Shown: positions 17,873 to 27,076, counted from the first letter of the stretch. The stretch is 45,099 nucleotides of DNA from Bryobacterales bacterium (GCA_016789745.1 JAEUQF010000088.1:1-45099), one strand, 5' to 3'. Notes: generated by a model from the sequence alone, not told the origin. Program-made: numbers and translations.

Positions 17873-17939
17873 ATTTCGACTTAGGTTGACAGGAAGAGGC
17901 GTGCAGATCCCCTCTCACCCTTGATACCCAGATTGCGAC

Positions 17940-17968
17940 AGTGTAAGAGCAACCCTCTCCGGCTACAA
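17940..17968 (-). promoter_or_regulatory. Candidate promoter of the Oar-type receptor gene
   Basis: The minus strand shows TTGTAG (17968-17963), a 17-base spacer and TACACT (17945-17940). This fits a sigma-70 layout with a leader of about 75 bases. The matches are modest (three and four of six). The 174-base gap (17857-18030) also holds the start region of the regulator; no clear operator palindrome was seen in it. Confidence 0.3.
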
Positions 17969-18018
17969 CAGTCGAGTTCTCCATTTCTGCTTATTCCGCA
18001 TTGTGGAACGCGGCGGAG

Positions 18019-18024
18019 TACAAT
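18019..18024 (+). promoter_or_regulatory. -10-like box six bases before the regulator ATG (possible leaderless start)
   Basis: TACAAT (five of six to TATAAT), then six bases, then ATG at 18031. A GGAG lies 12 bases before the ATG, too far for a good ribosome site. No -35 box is evident. Confidence 0.35.
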
Positions 18025-18030
18025 CTACCA

Positions 18031-19206
18031 ATGTCTCGCCTGCCGGGTTCTGAGGTCCAAGCCGTGCTTCGAGCCTGTTCTCTCCTACGAGCTTTCCGGT
18101 ATGAGGGTGAGGTTCTCGCTCTCCCCGAACTGGTGGAGCGCACTGCCCTGAGCAAGACCACCGTCTTCCGGCTCATGGCCAGTATCATTGCCGGTGGACT
18201 CGCCGAACGCGCCGGAAAAGGCCGCTATCGCTGCCTCGCCCAACTCGCACCAACCCGCTCGGTCCGTCTTGGATTCGCCGCCCAGACGGACTCCGAGTTC
18301 TCCCGCAACGTCACCGCCAGCCTGCAGGCCGCGGCCGCCCGGCGGCAAGTGCAACTGTTGACCGTCAACAACCGCTATAGCGCCCAGCAGGCCGTGCAGA
18401 ACGCCGATTACCTCATCGCCGAGCGGGTGGACCTGGTGCTGGAGTTCCAGACATATGAACGGGTGGCGCCTGTCATTGCGGCCAAGTTCCTGGACGCCAA
18501 GATTCCCGTCATCGCCGTGGAGATTCCTCATCCCGGCGCCACTTACTTTGGGGCAAATAACTATCAGGCGGGCCTTCTTGCCGGCCGTGCCCTTGGCCGC
18601 TGGGCTAAAGACAATTGGAACAGTAACTTCGATGAGATCGTGTTACTCGACCTGCCGATTGCCGGCTCGCTCCTGGAACTCCGCGGCTCCGGCGTGGTCG
18701 CCGGACTCGATGAGCAAGTTCGCGGCGCCGACTCCGTACCGGTCACGCGCCTGGATGCGAAAGGCAGCTTCGACCGTGTCCTGAACGCCATGCGCAAGTT
18801 CCTGCGTCAGGGCAAGCTTCGCCGAAGGTTGGTGGGCGCTGTGAATGATGTGGCCGCGCTCGCCGCACTGACTGCGTTTGAAGAGGCGGGTGCTCACGAC
18901 TATTGCGCCGTGGTTGGACAGAACGGTATCCGTCAGGCCCGCGCCGAGTTGCGGCGCCGTGGTACCCGCTTGATTGGTACAGTGGCGTACTTCCCGGAAC
19001 GCTATGGCGACGACTTAGTTCCCCTGGCCCTCACGATTCTCCAAGGGAAGCCGATTCCACCCGCGGTCTTCGCGCGCCACCAACTCCTGACCGCAAAGAA
19101 CGTAAATCTTGTCTATGCGCACGACATCAAGGGTCCCTCGGCGGAATTCCACCATGCGGAATGGGAGGAGGATGGCAAGCTATGGCTTGCCCGCGGCGGA
19201 TCCTGA
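18031..19206 (+). CDS. Transcription regulator: IclR-type HTH fused to a periplasmic-binding-protein domain
   Basis: A 391-residue cytoplasmic regulator. Residues 8-70 form an IclR-type winged helix: EVQAVLRACSLLRAF, then the ALPELVERTALSKTTVFRLMASII helix-turn-helix, then GLAERAGKGRYRCL as the wing. Instead of the IclR effector domain, residues 78-385 look like a type I sugar-binding protein of the Peripla_BP_4 kind: two-lobe pattern with LLTVNNRYSAQQAVQNADYLI, IPVIAVEIPHPGATYFGANNYQAG, LVGAVNDVAALAALTAFEEAG and RRRGTRLIGTVAYFPERYGDDLVPLAL. LacI regulators combine such a domain with a different HTH. ATG at 18031 is chosen over TTG at 18001. The gene is divergent from one Oar receptor and convergent (27-base overlap) with the sialidase-fold operon, so it may sense a sugar for both. 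Confidence 0.82.
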   Translation: MSRLPGSEVQAVLRACSLLRAFRYEGEVLALPELVERTALSKTTVFRLMASIIAGGLAERAGKGRYRCLAQLAPTRSVRLGFAAQTDSEFSRNVTASLQAAAARRQVQLLTVNNRYSAQQAVQNADYLIAERVDLVLEFQTYERVAPVIAAKFLDAKIPVIAVEIPHPGATYFGANNYQAGLLAGRALGRWAKDNWNSNFDEIVLLDLPIAGSLLELRGSGVVAGLDEQVRGADSVPVTRLDAKGSFDRVLNAMRKFLRQGKLRRRLVGAVNDVAALAALTAFEEAGAHDYCAVVGQNGIRQARAELRRRGTRLIGTVAYFPERYGDDLVPLALTILQGKPIPPAVFARHQLLTAKNVNLVYAHDIKGPSAEFHHAEWEEDGKLWLARGGS

Positions 19207-21303
19207 GACGCCAACCGCGGGACGCACGGCAATGCGTACTCGTCGCGACAACACCGTCTTGCGCGGCTCTCCCGCCGCATCCGGCTTCTGAAACCACGAA
19301 TAAGTGATCAGGAACGAATCGCCGCCCAAAGTTGCCAGACTCGTGTACCCGCACGAGTCATGATTCAGCTTGTCCGATGTCGCCGGTACAATGTCCACGG
19401 GCTCTGACCAGTCGTCGCCCAGCCCGCTACGGCTGAAGCGCATCTGCACGCCAGGCCGTCCCGACACCAGCACCAGCACGCCGTTGTCCAGCCGCAACAG
19501 GCGCGGCAGTACGCCGTTGGCCGCAATGACCACCGGCTTGCTCCACGTGCGGCCGCCATCTCGTGATCGGGTCTGGTACATCGGTCCAACGCCGTTGCCG
19601 TCCGTGGTTCGTAGCACGGCCAGGAGTGACCCGTCGCGAAGCCGAGTGAACGCCGGTTCCGTAAACCCATCGCGCTGCGCGGCCTTCGGGTCCGCCTGCT
19701 CATCCGGCGCGTAGGGAATACGCGCCAGCATGCGCCACGTTCGCCCTCCATCCGCCGAGCGCCACGAACTCGATGCGAAATGAAACGGCGGGCCCTTCGC
19801 GTCAATACTGGGATACGTTACTGCCAGCAGAGCACCGTCCGGCATCACCTCCATATCGCCCCACCAGATCCTTGGGAACTTGCCGCCGATGACATAGCGC
19901 ATGCCGCCGGCATCCTCCACCACCGTGCTCTCCGCCTTCCATGCGCCCTTCGCGAACCGCTGAAAGAAGATACGCCGCAGGTCGGGAACTAAGTCGCTCC
20001 ACTTGTAGAGCGCGAAGGAACTGCCATAGCTGGTGAACGTACCTGCCTGGACCGGAAGTTGCACCTCACCCACCGGGAGTGCCGCCGTCGTGTCGATTCG
20101 CAGCCATTCCCCGCTGGCCAACCGCAGACCGAACGGCGACCTCTCCGCCTCCCGATCTTCCCGCCACGATAACCCGTCATCTGAGCTGACAAACGTGCGC
20201 CGGGCCATCCCGTACGAGTCGGCCGAATCCGCCTCCACGTGCACGAACGTGATGATCCGCCCATCCGCCATGCGATACGCCGTTGGGAACTGGTAGCGTC
20301 CCCAGCGTTTTTCTCCCAGCGGGCCTTCCACCACCACTGCCGCGGGCGTCATGTCTATGCGATACGGCCGTTCCTGCTGTTTGCGAATCTGTTCGAATCG
20401 CCGCATCGACGCGCTGCTCAACTCCGTCAGCCCCAGCCGCCGATACAACAGCGCCAGTTGGTAGTGTGCCGCTCCGCGCGTTGGGTCCGCAGCCGCCGCT
20501 GCTTCCAGATGCCGCCGCTCTCCGGTGATCCTTCCCAGTTCCAAATGCGCCTCCGCCTGTAGCGGATCCAAAACCACAGCCTGTGAAAAATGTTCTTTTG
20601 CTTCGGCCTGCTTATCCAGCCGCAAGGCGTTGCGCCCCGCCTTCACGCGGTACTCCGCAACGCGCGGCTCCAGCCGGATCGCCTCCCGATACGCCGCATC
20701 CGCCTCGGCAAAGCGGTCCGTAGCGAAGTACACATCGCCTAGTGACACCCGCAGGTCCGCGGCCTCCGGCTCCCGTGCCGCCGCCGCGGCGAACAGCTTC
20801 TCCGCCTCTGCATTGCGGCCGCGAGCAAACGCCGCCAAGCCCAAACCCAAGACGGACTGCACGTCGTTCGGATAACGCCGGAACACGCGCTCAGCCTCGT
20901 CGTACTTCTCGCGATCCAGCAGCACCATGCCGAAATCGGCCGCGATCGATGCATCCGGTGCCATCCCAAACGCCGCTCGCAGATTGCGCTCCGCCGCGGC
21001 CAGATCCCCCAGCGTTCTGTGATTGATGCCCGCCAGGGTCAGTTCCTCGCTGCTGACAGGCTTCCCCAGCACCGTCAGGCTCTCGCGATTCCGTCCCAGC
21101 CGGTTCAACGCCAGCGCCAAGTCATAACGTACCTCTCGCGACCCCGGCGCCAGCTTCAGCATCTGTTCATACAGCAGGACGGCATCCGCGAAGTGCCCTT
21201 CCTGCGCCGCGCCCAACGCCTTTCCGCCCAGTTCTTCCAATGTCTGCGTCTGCCCGAAACCGGCAAGCAACAAAACGCCGGCCAGCAGTCTTACGGTTTC
21301 CAC
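19180..21303 (-). CDS. TPR-sialidase-fold fusion protein, secreted
   Basis: A 707-residue exported protein. A signal peptide (to about residue 20) is followed by some seven tetratricopeptide repeats (about 25-310), for example YDEAERVFRRYPND, NAEAEKLFAAAAAREPE and FAEADAAYREAIRLEP. Residues 325-690 form a BNR propeller with Asp boxes SSDDGLSW (373-380), SADGGRTW and SRDGGRTW. At the place of the sialidase RIP motif it has YQFP (337-340), so the first Arg of the catalytic triad is replaced by Gln338. It is the last gene of the leftward operon; its GTG start lies 13 bases inside the end of the gene before it. Its own end overlaps the convergent regulator gene by 27 bases. It may be a scaffold that binds glycan and protein partners rather than a sialidase. 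Confidence 0.82.
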   Translation of the reverse strand: METVRLLAGVLLLAGFGQTQTLEELGGKALGAAQEGHFADAVLLYEQMLKLAPGSREVRYDLALALNRLGRNRESLTVLGKPVSSEELTLAGINHRTLGDLAAAERNLRAAFGMAPDASIAADFGMVLLDREKYDEAERVFRRYPNDVQSVLGLGLAAFARGRNAEAEKLFAAAAAREPEAADLRVSLGDVYFATDRFAEADAAYREAIRLEPRVAEYRVKAGRNALRLDKQAEAKEHFSQAVVLDPLQAEAHLELGRITGERRHLEAAAAADPTRGAAHYQLALLYRRLGLTELSSASMRRFEQIRKQQERPYRIDMTPAAVVVEGPLGEKRWGRYQFPTAYRMADGRIITFVHVEADSADSYGMARRTFVSSDDGLSWREDREAERSPFGLRLASGEWLRIDTTAALPVGEVQLPVQAGTFTSYGSSFALYKWSDLVPDLRRIFFQRFAKGAWKAESTVVEDAGGMRYVIGGKFPRIWWGDMEVMPDGALLAVTYPSIDAKGPPFHFASSSWRSADGGRTWRMLARIPYAPDEQADPKAAQRDGFTEPAFTRLRDGSLLAVLRTTDGNGVGPMYQTRSRDGGRTWSKPVVIAANGVLPRLLRLDNGVLVLVSGRPGVQMRFSRSGLGDDWSEPVDIVPATSDKLNHDSCGYTSLATLGGDSFLITYSWFQKPDAAGEPRKTVLSRRVRIAVRPAVGVSGSAAGKP

Positions 21304-23069
21304 GTCGAATGCCCCAGGAAATAGCGGCCGAACATATTGAAGTAATAAACCGTCAGGATGCGCCCATCGCCGAGTTGCATGGACTCCGGATAGCCGATAT
21401 CCCAGTTCAGAAAGTCCTGCCGGATCGCCACCTCATTCTCCACCTGCCACGTCTCGCCATTATCCAAACTGAAGGTCGCGCGTATACCGCCAGGATCTGC
21501 ATGCCGCGCCGACCGCTGCCCATACGTACACAGCAGCCGCCCATCGGCCAGTTGCAGCAGGTCCGCCGGATGCCCGATCATTCCCGACTTCCGCACCGGA
21601 ACCCATGTCTTGCCGCCATCGTCCGACCACGTGGTCCAGATGGCGTTGTCTTCCCCCTGGTTCCGAATCGCGGCGACAATCCGCCCCGTCTTCGTACGTA
21701 CGATGCCCGGCTCCTGGAAATGGCCCAGTTTGCCCCCAGGATCGTCAGCCATTGTCGACAGATACGTCCAAGTCTCGCCCTTATCCACCGACTTCAACAT
21801 CACCGCCGCCTCGTTCGCTGAGTCACCGCGAACGTTGTACCCCATCACGGGCAGGAGAATCGACCCGTCCGGCATTTCGATGGGCGCATCGGCGGGCCCT
21901 TCGATGTCGGTGAACGGCATGCCCTTCGTACTGATGTGATTCGGCTTCGACCACGTGCGCCCGTTATCCGTGGAACGAATGATGAACGTGCCCAGGTGCT
22001 GCTTGTCCACCCCGAACTTCGCCCGGCGTTTGGCTTCCTCCCATTCGTAGTCGTTGTTGTCACGATACAGCCCGTTGTAGTAGACCGCGACCAGAATCGT
22101 GCCGTCCTTCAACTGAATGCCACAGCCTTCGCGCTCATCCAGATCCGGCACTGCCGAGATCACTTGTTTATCTCCCCACGTCTTGCCCTGATCCCGGGAA
22201 CGCAACAGAATGACATCTCCATCCCGCGAGATATGTTCGATGCCCTCCCGCGCTGTCACCAACAACTCGCCATTCTGCAGGGCAATGATGTCGGCCGGAT
22301 GCAGGTGCCGCCAGCCGTTCGTGTAGAGAATGCCGTGCTGTGTCCCGCGCGTGTCCAGCATGGCGTTGTATTGCTGCACCGCCAGCGCCTGATTCATCTC
22401 GCCTAGGCGAATAACGTCCCGCTGCAGTTGCCGCACCTGCTGCTCTAACGACGCAACCGATTCCGTCAAGGTATCGGTGCGTGCCTTCACCATGAACCAG
22501 CCATTCGGCCATGCCGGGAACGGTTGCAACTCCACACCGATCATCGCCGCCTCTCCGGCCGTTACCTTCGAGGCCGGCACACGCAGCCGGTATATTCCGC
22601 TATCCCCATTCGGATTGAACTGGCGATGCCCCGCCGACCACGGCCACTCCGCACGCCTCGATTCATACCGTAACTGGAACTCTCCGTTCGTCCATACGCG
22701 ATCCCGCGGTTGTCCGATATCGAACTCCAATACCGCCGCACCGTTGTAGTAGAGCCAGGCCTTCGGGCCGCGCGTCAACTCCGCCGGAACCACAGAACTC
22801 GCTGCTGTAAACGCAAACACCGTATCGTGTTTCGAAGGCACCGGCGCCGTCTTCCACTCCAACCGCTGCGCCCCCTCCGTGGTCCACCACGGTTTGGTCA
22901 TGTGGCCCGCGGCAGGCCCTCGGAAATCCAGCGGCATCACTCCGGGACGGCTATTCGCCGCCGGGGCTCGCACCACCGACGCGAAGCCTTCCACCTGCTG
23001 CGCTGTCTGCGCCCAAACGCCGGCAGCCAGGATAACCAACCAAGTACCGTGGATCATTCGCCCTCTCAT
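21291..23069 (-). CDS. Sialidase-fold (BNR) protein with coiled-coil insert, paralogue 1
   Basis: A 592-residue secreted protein (signal peptide to about residue 20). Residues 25-195 look like a beta-sandwich, ending in WPNGWFMVK. Residues 203-238 form a heptad-patterned coiled coil (SVASLEQQVRQLQRDVIRL). Residues 250-590 form a BNR propeller with five Asp boxes: SRDQGKTW 291, STDNGRTW 366, SVDKGETW 427, SDDGGKTW 482 and SLDNGETW 534. HLHP (255-258) stands where sialidases have RIP, so the first catalytic Arg is absent. ATG at 23069 overlaps the previous stop (ATGA); a second ATG at 23057 has a better ribosome site. It is closely related along its whole length to the gene at 38383-40149. A glycan-active lyase or hydrolase role is possible, but the activity is unknown. 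Confidence 0.85.
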   Translation of the reverse strand: MRGRMIHGTWLVILAAGVWAQTAQQVEGFASVVRAPAANSRPGVMPLDFRGPAAGHMTKPWWTTEGAQRLEWKTAPVPSKHDTVFAFTAASSVVPAELTRGPKAWLYYNGAAVLEFDIGQPRDRVWTNGEFQLRYESRRAEWPWSAGHRQFNPNGDSGIYRLRVPASKVTAGEAAMIGVELQPFPAWPNGWFMVKARTDTLTESVASLEQQVRQLQRDVIRLGEMNQALAVQQYNAMLDTRGTQHGILYTNGWRHLHPADIIALQNGELLVTAREGIEHISRDGDVILLRSRDQGKTWGDKQVISAVPDLDEREGCGIQLKDGTILVAVYYNGLYRDNNDYEWEEAKRRAKFGVDKQHLGTFIIRSTDNGRTWSKPNHISTKGMPFTDIEGPADAPIEMPDGSILLPVMGYNVRGDSANEAAVMLKSVDKGETWTYLSTMADDPGGKLGHFQEPGIVRTKTGRIVAAIRNQGEDNAIWTTWSDDGGKTWVPVRKSGMIGHPADLLQLADGRLLCTYGQRSARHADPGGIRATFSLDNGETWQVENEVAIRQDFLNWDIGYPESMQLGDGRILTVYYFNMFGRYFLGHSTWKP

Positions 23070-24250
23070 TTACGCCGTACCGTCACCGTCCGTCCGAAGG
23101 TTTCATACTTGGCCTTCCCCGGCTCATCCGGATGCGTTTCCGACGCGGTGTACACCACATACAACTCGCCCGGTGCCACCTCCCTGACACCTGTGTAGGC
23201 CGACGTGATCTTGTGCGAAAGTGGCGTCACCTGCGCCCAGGTCCGTCCATGATCCAGGCTGAACGCCAGATAGTTGCCGTGCTCGCGATAGTCCGGCTTA
23301 TGCCCAAATGACAGCACCAGCGTGCCGTCCTGCATTTCAATCAGATCCGGATCCGTGCCGACAATCGGCCGCGTCCGCCCAAACCGGCTATACATCCAAT
23401 GCAGCGGATACGCGCCCGTCCACGTCTTGCCTTCATCGTCGGACTCGCACTGGTAGATCGGGCTCTCGCGCCCCGTTCGCATCTGGCAGAGCAGACGCCC
23501 CGCGTTCGGACCCTTGCTCAACTGCAACAGCACCGGTTCGCCGAACCCTTCCTGCTCCACCGGCCCCGCGGCGATTGTCGAAACATAATTCCAGTTCGCG
23601 CCGGCGTCTTTCGATCGCAACAGGAACGACCGGAATTTGTTCATCTTCGGTCCGTATTCGGTGGGAGTCTTGTCGTCTTCGAAGTGGCCGTACGCACAGG
23701 CCAGCAGATCGCCGCCCTTCAACTCCACCACTGACCGCCGCAGATACATCCGCGAGATCGGCTCGCCACGGTCATCGAAGGTGCCCACGGCCGCTTGGGG
23801 CAGGGTGAAGCCGAACTTCATCGGCCCGCGAATCGTCTTAAACCCATCGCGGGACTCCCAGTAGTTCGTCTCGAACCGCTTGTTTCCAACATGCTCCACG
23901 TGCACATCGAACAGCAGGCAGCGCCCATCGCGCAACTGCACGGCCGTACCTTCTGTAATGGGACCCCGCCCATGCTCCGGTCCGTGCTTCCACTCCTGCC
24001 ACGTTTTCCGCCCATCGAACGAACGGCTGGTGTAGTGAATGGGGTACTTGCCACCGGCCGGCCACCGCACATGTCCGAACAGCGCCGTCACACCCTCGCG
24101 GCTGTGGAACAGATAAGGCCACGCCACTTCCTTCGCAACCAGCCTCTCCGGCCCCAGCGTTACATGCAGCGGAACACCCGGCAGATCCACGGCCAGCGCA
24201 GGCATGCCCAGCAACGATGCCGCAAACGCGCGGCGTGTTGGTCCTGTCAT
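23066..24250 (-). CDS. Sialidase-fold (BNR) protein with Tat-like signal
   Basis: A 394-residue protein from ATG at 24250. A GTG at 24283 would add eleven residues but would overlap the preceding gene and lies before the signal. TRRAFAASLLGMPALA is a short twin-arginine-like signal. The rest is a propeller with Asp-box-like SFDGRKTW, SKDAGANW, SDDEGKTW and SLDHGRTW. AWPY (43-46) stands in place of RIP. TDPDLIEMQDGTLVLSFGHKP and TSAYTGVREVAPGELYVVY are typical late-blade motifs of the BNR_2 type. It is the third gene of the leftward operon, starting 16 bases after the TIM-barrel gene and overlapping the next gene by ATGA. Likely periplasmic or surface glycan processing; the substrate is unknown. 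Confidence 0.83.
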   Translation of the reverse strand: MTGPTRRAFAASLLGMPALAVDLPGVPLHVTLGPERLVAKEVAWPYLFHSREGVTALFGHVRWPAGGKYPIHYTSRSFDGRKTWQEWKHGPEHGRGPITEGTAVQLRDGRCLLFDVHVEHVGNKRFETNYWESRDGFKTIRGPMKFGFTLPQAAVGTFDDRGEPISRMYLRRSVVELKGGDLLACAYGHFEDDKTPTEYGPKMNKFRSFLLRSKDAGANWNYVSTIAAGPVEQEGFGEPVLLQLSKGPNAGRLLCQMRTGRESPIYQCESDDEGKTWTGAYPLHWMYSRFGRTRPIVGTDPDLIEMQDGTLVLSFGHKPDYREHGNYLAFSLDHGRTWAQVTPLSHKITSAYTGVREVAPGELYVVYTASETHPDEPGKAKYETFGRTVTVRRK

Positions 24251-24266
24251 AGGAACACAGTGTACT

Positions 24267-26003
24267 TCAGGCGAACCGTACACCCAATTCCACGCTCACC
24301 ACCTTCACCGGGAACGCCTTCCCCCGAGTGCCGTTGGTAACCGTCACCGTGTTGAAGCCTTTGCGAATCTCCGACGTATCCAACGTGAACTCCCACGCTT
24401 CATGGGCGTCGGTGAACTCCGTGTAGGGGCCCACCGGGAATACCATCGCCCGTGTCCGCTTCGACTCGAATACCGGCCACGCACCATTGAAGCTCATCCC
24501 CAGTCGCGGCGGCTCCGGCGTCTTCTCCACCACCACCTGGATCGTCAACTTCCCTCCGCGCGGCTCATCGCACATGCTGAACCGAAACTCGCGACGATTC
24601 GTCGGGTCGATCACTGCCGGCAACTGCTCCGGCGTCTCCCACAACTTCGACAACCACGTCGTCGGCGTCTGCAGGCAGTAGTGCTTCGATTGCCCGCGCA
24701 GTCCCTGCAGATCATGAATCCCGCGCAAGGCGGCGTAGTCGGCAACCAATCCTGGAACCTTCGGCTGATCCGTGCAGAAGAAGTTGAACTGCTCAATCCC
24801 ATGCACGCCCATCGCCAGCTTGCCGGCCGCATTCGCCCGCAGCATCTGCGCGCTGCCCGACAAGTACCGCGTGCCCGATGTCGGAAACGGCGCCCGTCCC
24901 GCCGCCGGCGTCTGCAAGGCGAGCCCCGGTGCATTTCCAGGAATCCAGTTCGGCGCATCTTCCACCACGCCGTAGATCACCACGTTCGGACCCACCTCCT
25001 GCCGCAACGCCGCATAATCCACATCCCACGTCGTTTGCCAGAAGTTCGAAAAGCCCAGAAAATCCACCAGACCCTCGCGCGCTATGGCACGCACGTCCAA
25101 CCCGCGGCTGCGCAGATACCCAAGGTTCACCGGAATCCGCATGCCAAGGGGAATCTGTTTGCCGGTCGCCCTGCTGCGCGCATCCACATAGGCGCGCACC
25201 TCGCGGATCCAAGCTGTAATCATCGCGCAGTCCGCTTCGCTCGCCCCCGGCTCCAGAATGTGCGGATCGCGCAGCCAATCCAACTCCAATCCTTCGAAGC
25301 CGTAGTCTTCCAGGTACTCGTGAATCTGCGCCATCATGAACTCGCGCACCGGTTGCCGCGCATAATTGAGCGCCACCCAATGCGCATTCACGCCGTTGTT
25401 CGGATCCGGCGCGCGGCCCGACAGCCGGTTTGCCGGGTCCCGAAACAGCTTGCAATTGAAGTGGCTTGAAGGATCTTCCACGCCGTGCGTATCGTTCATG
25501 CGCACGCTTACCCAAGGCGCAACTTTCCGCCGCCGGCAAGCCTTCATCGTCTCCGCCAGCCAATCAACGCCAGCCTCCACCAGGTCCAGATACTGGTTGT
25601 GGAACTTCACCATGTCATCCAGGTACTGGTCCATCTGCTCGGCCGGCACACGCGCCGCACGGGCGTGCGCCCGCGCAAACTCTCGATCCCCGCGCTTGTA
25701 GCCGTCGAGGATGGTTTCGAACCGCTTGCTGGGATACCACACTACGCTCGCATTCGGATTCGAAAGAAAAGTATCAACACCGGAATCCGCCAGCAAGTCT
25801 ACATACCGGTGAACCACCTTCGCCGTGTACGGCAACCCCTCCGGATGAAATCGCTCCGGGTTATAGAAATACACGCAGCTGTCGCCCGTGAACAGGTTCC
25901 GATGCCTGTCCAGCAACTTTGCCGGTGCCACCCGCTTTGTCGCGCCGGAAGCCGCCAGCGCTGCGCTTCCCGCCACCCCTCGAAACAGATCCCGCCGCTG
26001 CAT
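24267..26003 (-). CDS. TIM-barrel glycoside-hydrolase-like protein, Tat-exported
   Basis: A 578-residue protein that starts at ATG 26003, where it overlaps the previous stop codon by one base (TGATG). MQRRDLFRGVAGSAALAASG is a twin-arginine signal. The barrel shows as VDTFLSNPNASVVWYPS, WLAETMKACRRRKVAPWVSVRMND, GFEGLELDWLRD (238-246; Glu240 and Asp242 are candidate catalytic acids) and VDFLGFSNFWQTTWDVDY. The final 130 residues look like a beta-sandwich domain (KLTIQVVVEKTPEPPRLGMSFNG, HEAWEFTLDTSEIRKGFNTVTV). The layout resembles the loosely defined GHL10-like hydrolases common in Planctomycetes and Acidobacteria; this is a resemblance, not a firm family call. By position in the sialidase-fold operon it should act on the same glycan. 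The Tat signal suggests it folds in the cytoplasm before export. Confidence 0.65.
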   Translation of the reverse strand: MQRRDLFRGVAGSAALAASGATKRVAPAKLLDRHRNLFTGDSCVYFYNPERFHPEGLPYTAKVVHRYVDLLADSGVDTFLSNPNASVVWYPSKRFETILDGYKRGDREFARAHARAARVPAEQMDQYLDDMVKFHNQYLDLVEAGVDWLAETMKACRRRKVAPWVSVRMNDTHGVEDPSSHFNCKLFRDPANRLSGRAPDPNNGVNAHWVALNYARQPVREFMMAQIHEYLEDYGFEGLELDWLRDPHILEPGASEADCAMITAWIREVRAYVDARSRATGKQIPLGMRIPVNLGYLRSRGLDVRAIAREGLVDFLGFSNFWQTTWDVDYAALRQEVGPNVVIYGVVEDAPNWIPGNAPGLALQTPAAGRAPFPTSGTRYLSGSAQMLRANAAGKLAMGVHGIEQFNFFCTDQPKVPGLVADYAALRGIHDLQGLRGQSKHYCLQTPTTWLSKLWETPEQLPAVIDPTNRREFRFSMCDEPRGGKLTIQVVVEKTPEPPRLGMSFNGAWPVFESKRTRAMVFPVGPYTEFTDAHEAWEFTLDTSEIRKGFNTVTVTNGTRGKAFPVKVVSVELGVRFA

Positions 26004-27070
26004 CACTTCCCCGGTACGCTCCACACCACGGCCCGCGACGACGAACTTGCCGGCGCGTTCTGCAGGTCGTCCACCTGGTAATACATCGTCACCACCTTGC
26101 CCCGCTCCACCTCCACCGAACTCGGATACCCGCAATCGCCGTTCGGTGCGTCATCGGCAAGTACAATCGGCTTCGTGTTATCCCAAGTCCGTCCGTCCGC
26201 GCTAATCAGCGCATGCACGCCACGCGGTGCGTTGCGTTCGCCAAACACCATCAACACTCGCCCATCCCGCAGTTGAATCAGATCCGCCGGATGTTCGCGG
26301 TCCGCCGTCACCTGCACGGGCTTCGACCACGTCCGCCCCTGGTCCTTCGATTCCGAAATCGACAGGTTGCCGCCCTTCTCCGATCGCAGCGCCGCCAGCA
26401 CGCGCCCATCGCGCAACACCGCAATGCCCGTTTCGTTCATATGCTCTCCCAGCAGCACCGGCTCACCCCAAGTCTTACCGCCATCCTTCGACCGGAACAC
26501 ATAGCTCTGGTTTTTCCTGTCATCGAAGAACTCAAAGTACACTGCCATCAGCACCGTGCCGTCCTTCAACTGCACGATCTTGCCATAGGGCGACACCAGC
26601 CCCTTGTTTGCATAGAAGCTATGAATCGCGGCATCCCGCACCGGCTTCGACCAGGTCTTCCCGTTGTCCCTCGAGAACACCAGGTACACGCCGTCAAAGA
26701 TGCGCTTCTCGCGGCTCGGGAACTTCATCCCGCTGGCGTCATACCCAGACGCAATCGCGTAGGCCAACACGATCGTCCCATCGGCCAACTGCCCCATCGC
26801 CGGATTGCGATCGTCGAACTCTCCGTCCACCGCCGTCCACGGCGCCGACCAGGTCTTGCCCTTATCGCTCGACCGCACCAGGTCCAGCCGTCCCTTCACG
26901 CCAATGTGCGAAGCGCCGCCACGGATCACCGCGAGAACATCGCCATTCTTCAGCGGTATCGCCACCGGGAAGTAACCCACGCCCTTCGTCACCGTCTGAT
27001 GGGCAAGATCGGCGGCACACAAAACGCACGCCGCGGCCAGAATACCGAACGCCAATCCGCGAAAAGTCAT
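26003..27070 (-). CDS. Sialidase-fold (BNR) protein, first gene of the leftward operon
   Basis: A 355-residue secreted propeller protein; the signal peptide is MTFRGLAFGILAAACVLCAAD, where the LCAA run could also be a lipoprotein-type site, though the Cys context is not ideal. Asp boxes: SSDKGKTW, SRDNGKTW, SKDGGKTW, SKDQGRTW and the degenerate SADGRTWD. GYFP (32-35) replaces the RIP motif. Late-blade motifs include HPADLIQLRDGRVLMVFGERNAPRG and CGYPSSVEVERGKVVTMYY, which are close to those in the paralogues at 21291 and 38383. It is transcribed divergently from the Oar receptor at 27181 across 110 bases. TATACT ends six bases before its ATG and no ribosome site is seen, so its mRNA may be leaderless. 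Confidence 0.85.
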   Translation of the reverse strand: MTFRGLAFGILAAACVLCAADLAHQTVTKGVGYFPVAIPLKNGDVLAVIRGGASHIGVKGRLDLVRSSDKGKTWSAPWTAVDGEFDDRNPAMGQLADGTIVLAYAIASGYDASGMKFPSREKRIFDGVYLVFSRDNGKTWSKPVRDAAIHSFYANKGLVSPYGKIVQLKDGTVLMAVYFEFFDDRKNQSYVFRSKDGGKTWGEPVLLGEHMNETGIAVLRDGRVLAALRSEKGGNLSISESKDQGRTWSKPVQVTADREHPADLIQLRDGRVLMVFGERNAPRGVHALISADGRTWDNTKPIVLADDAPNGDCGYPSSVEVERGKVVTMYYQVDDLQNAPASSSSRAVVWSVPGK

Positions 27071-27076
27071 CGTCCG

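Noticed and set aside
17886..17891. TTGACA on the plus strand, a perfect -35 sequence
   Set aside because: No -10 box lies 16-18 bases downstream, and the regulator start is about 140 bases away.
24204..25469. A 421-codon plus-strand frame opposite the TIM-barrel gene; similar long frames at 25919-27178, 28324-29616 (minus) and 31340-32566 (minus)
   Set aside because: All lie antisense to genes with recognisable domains, and none has its own ribosome site, motif or sensible composition.
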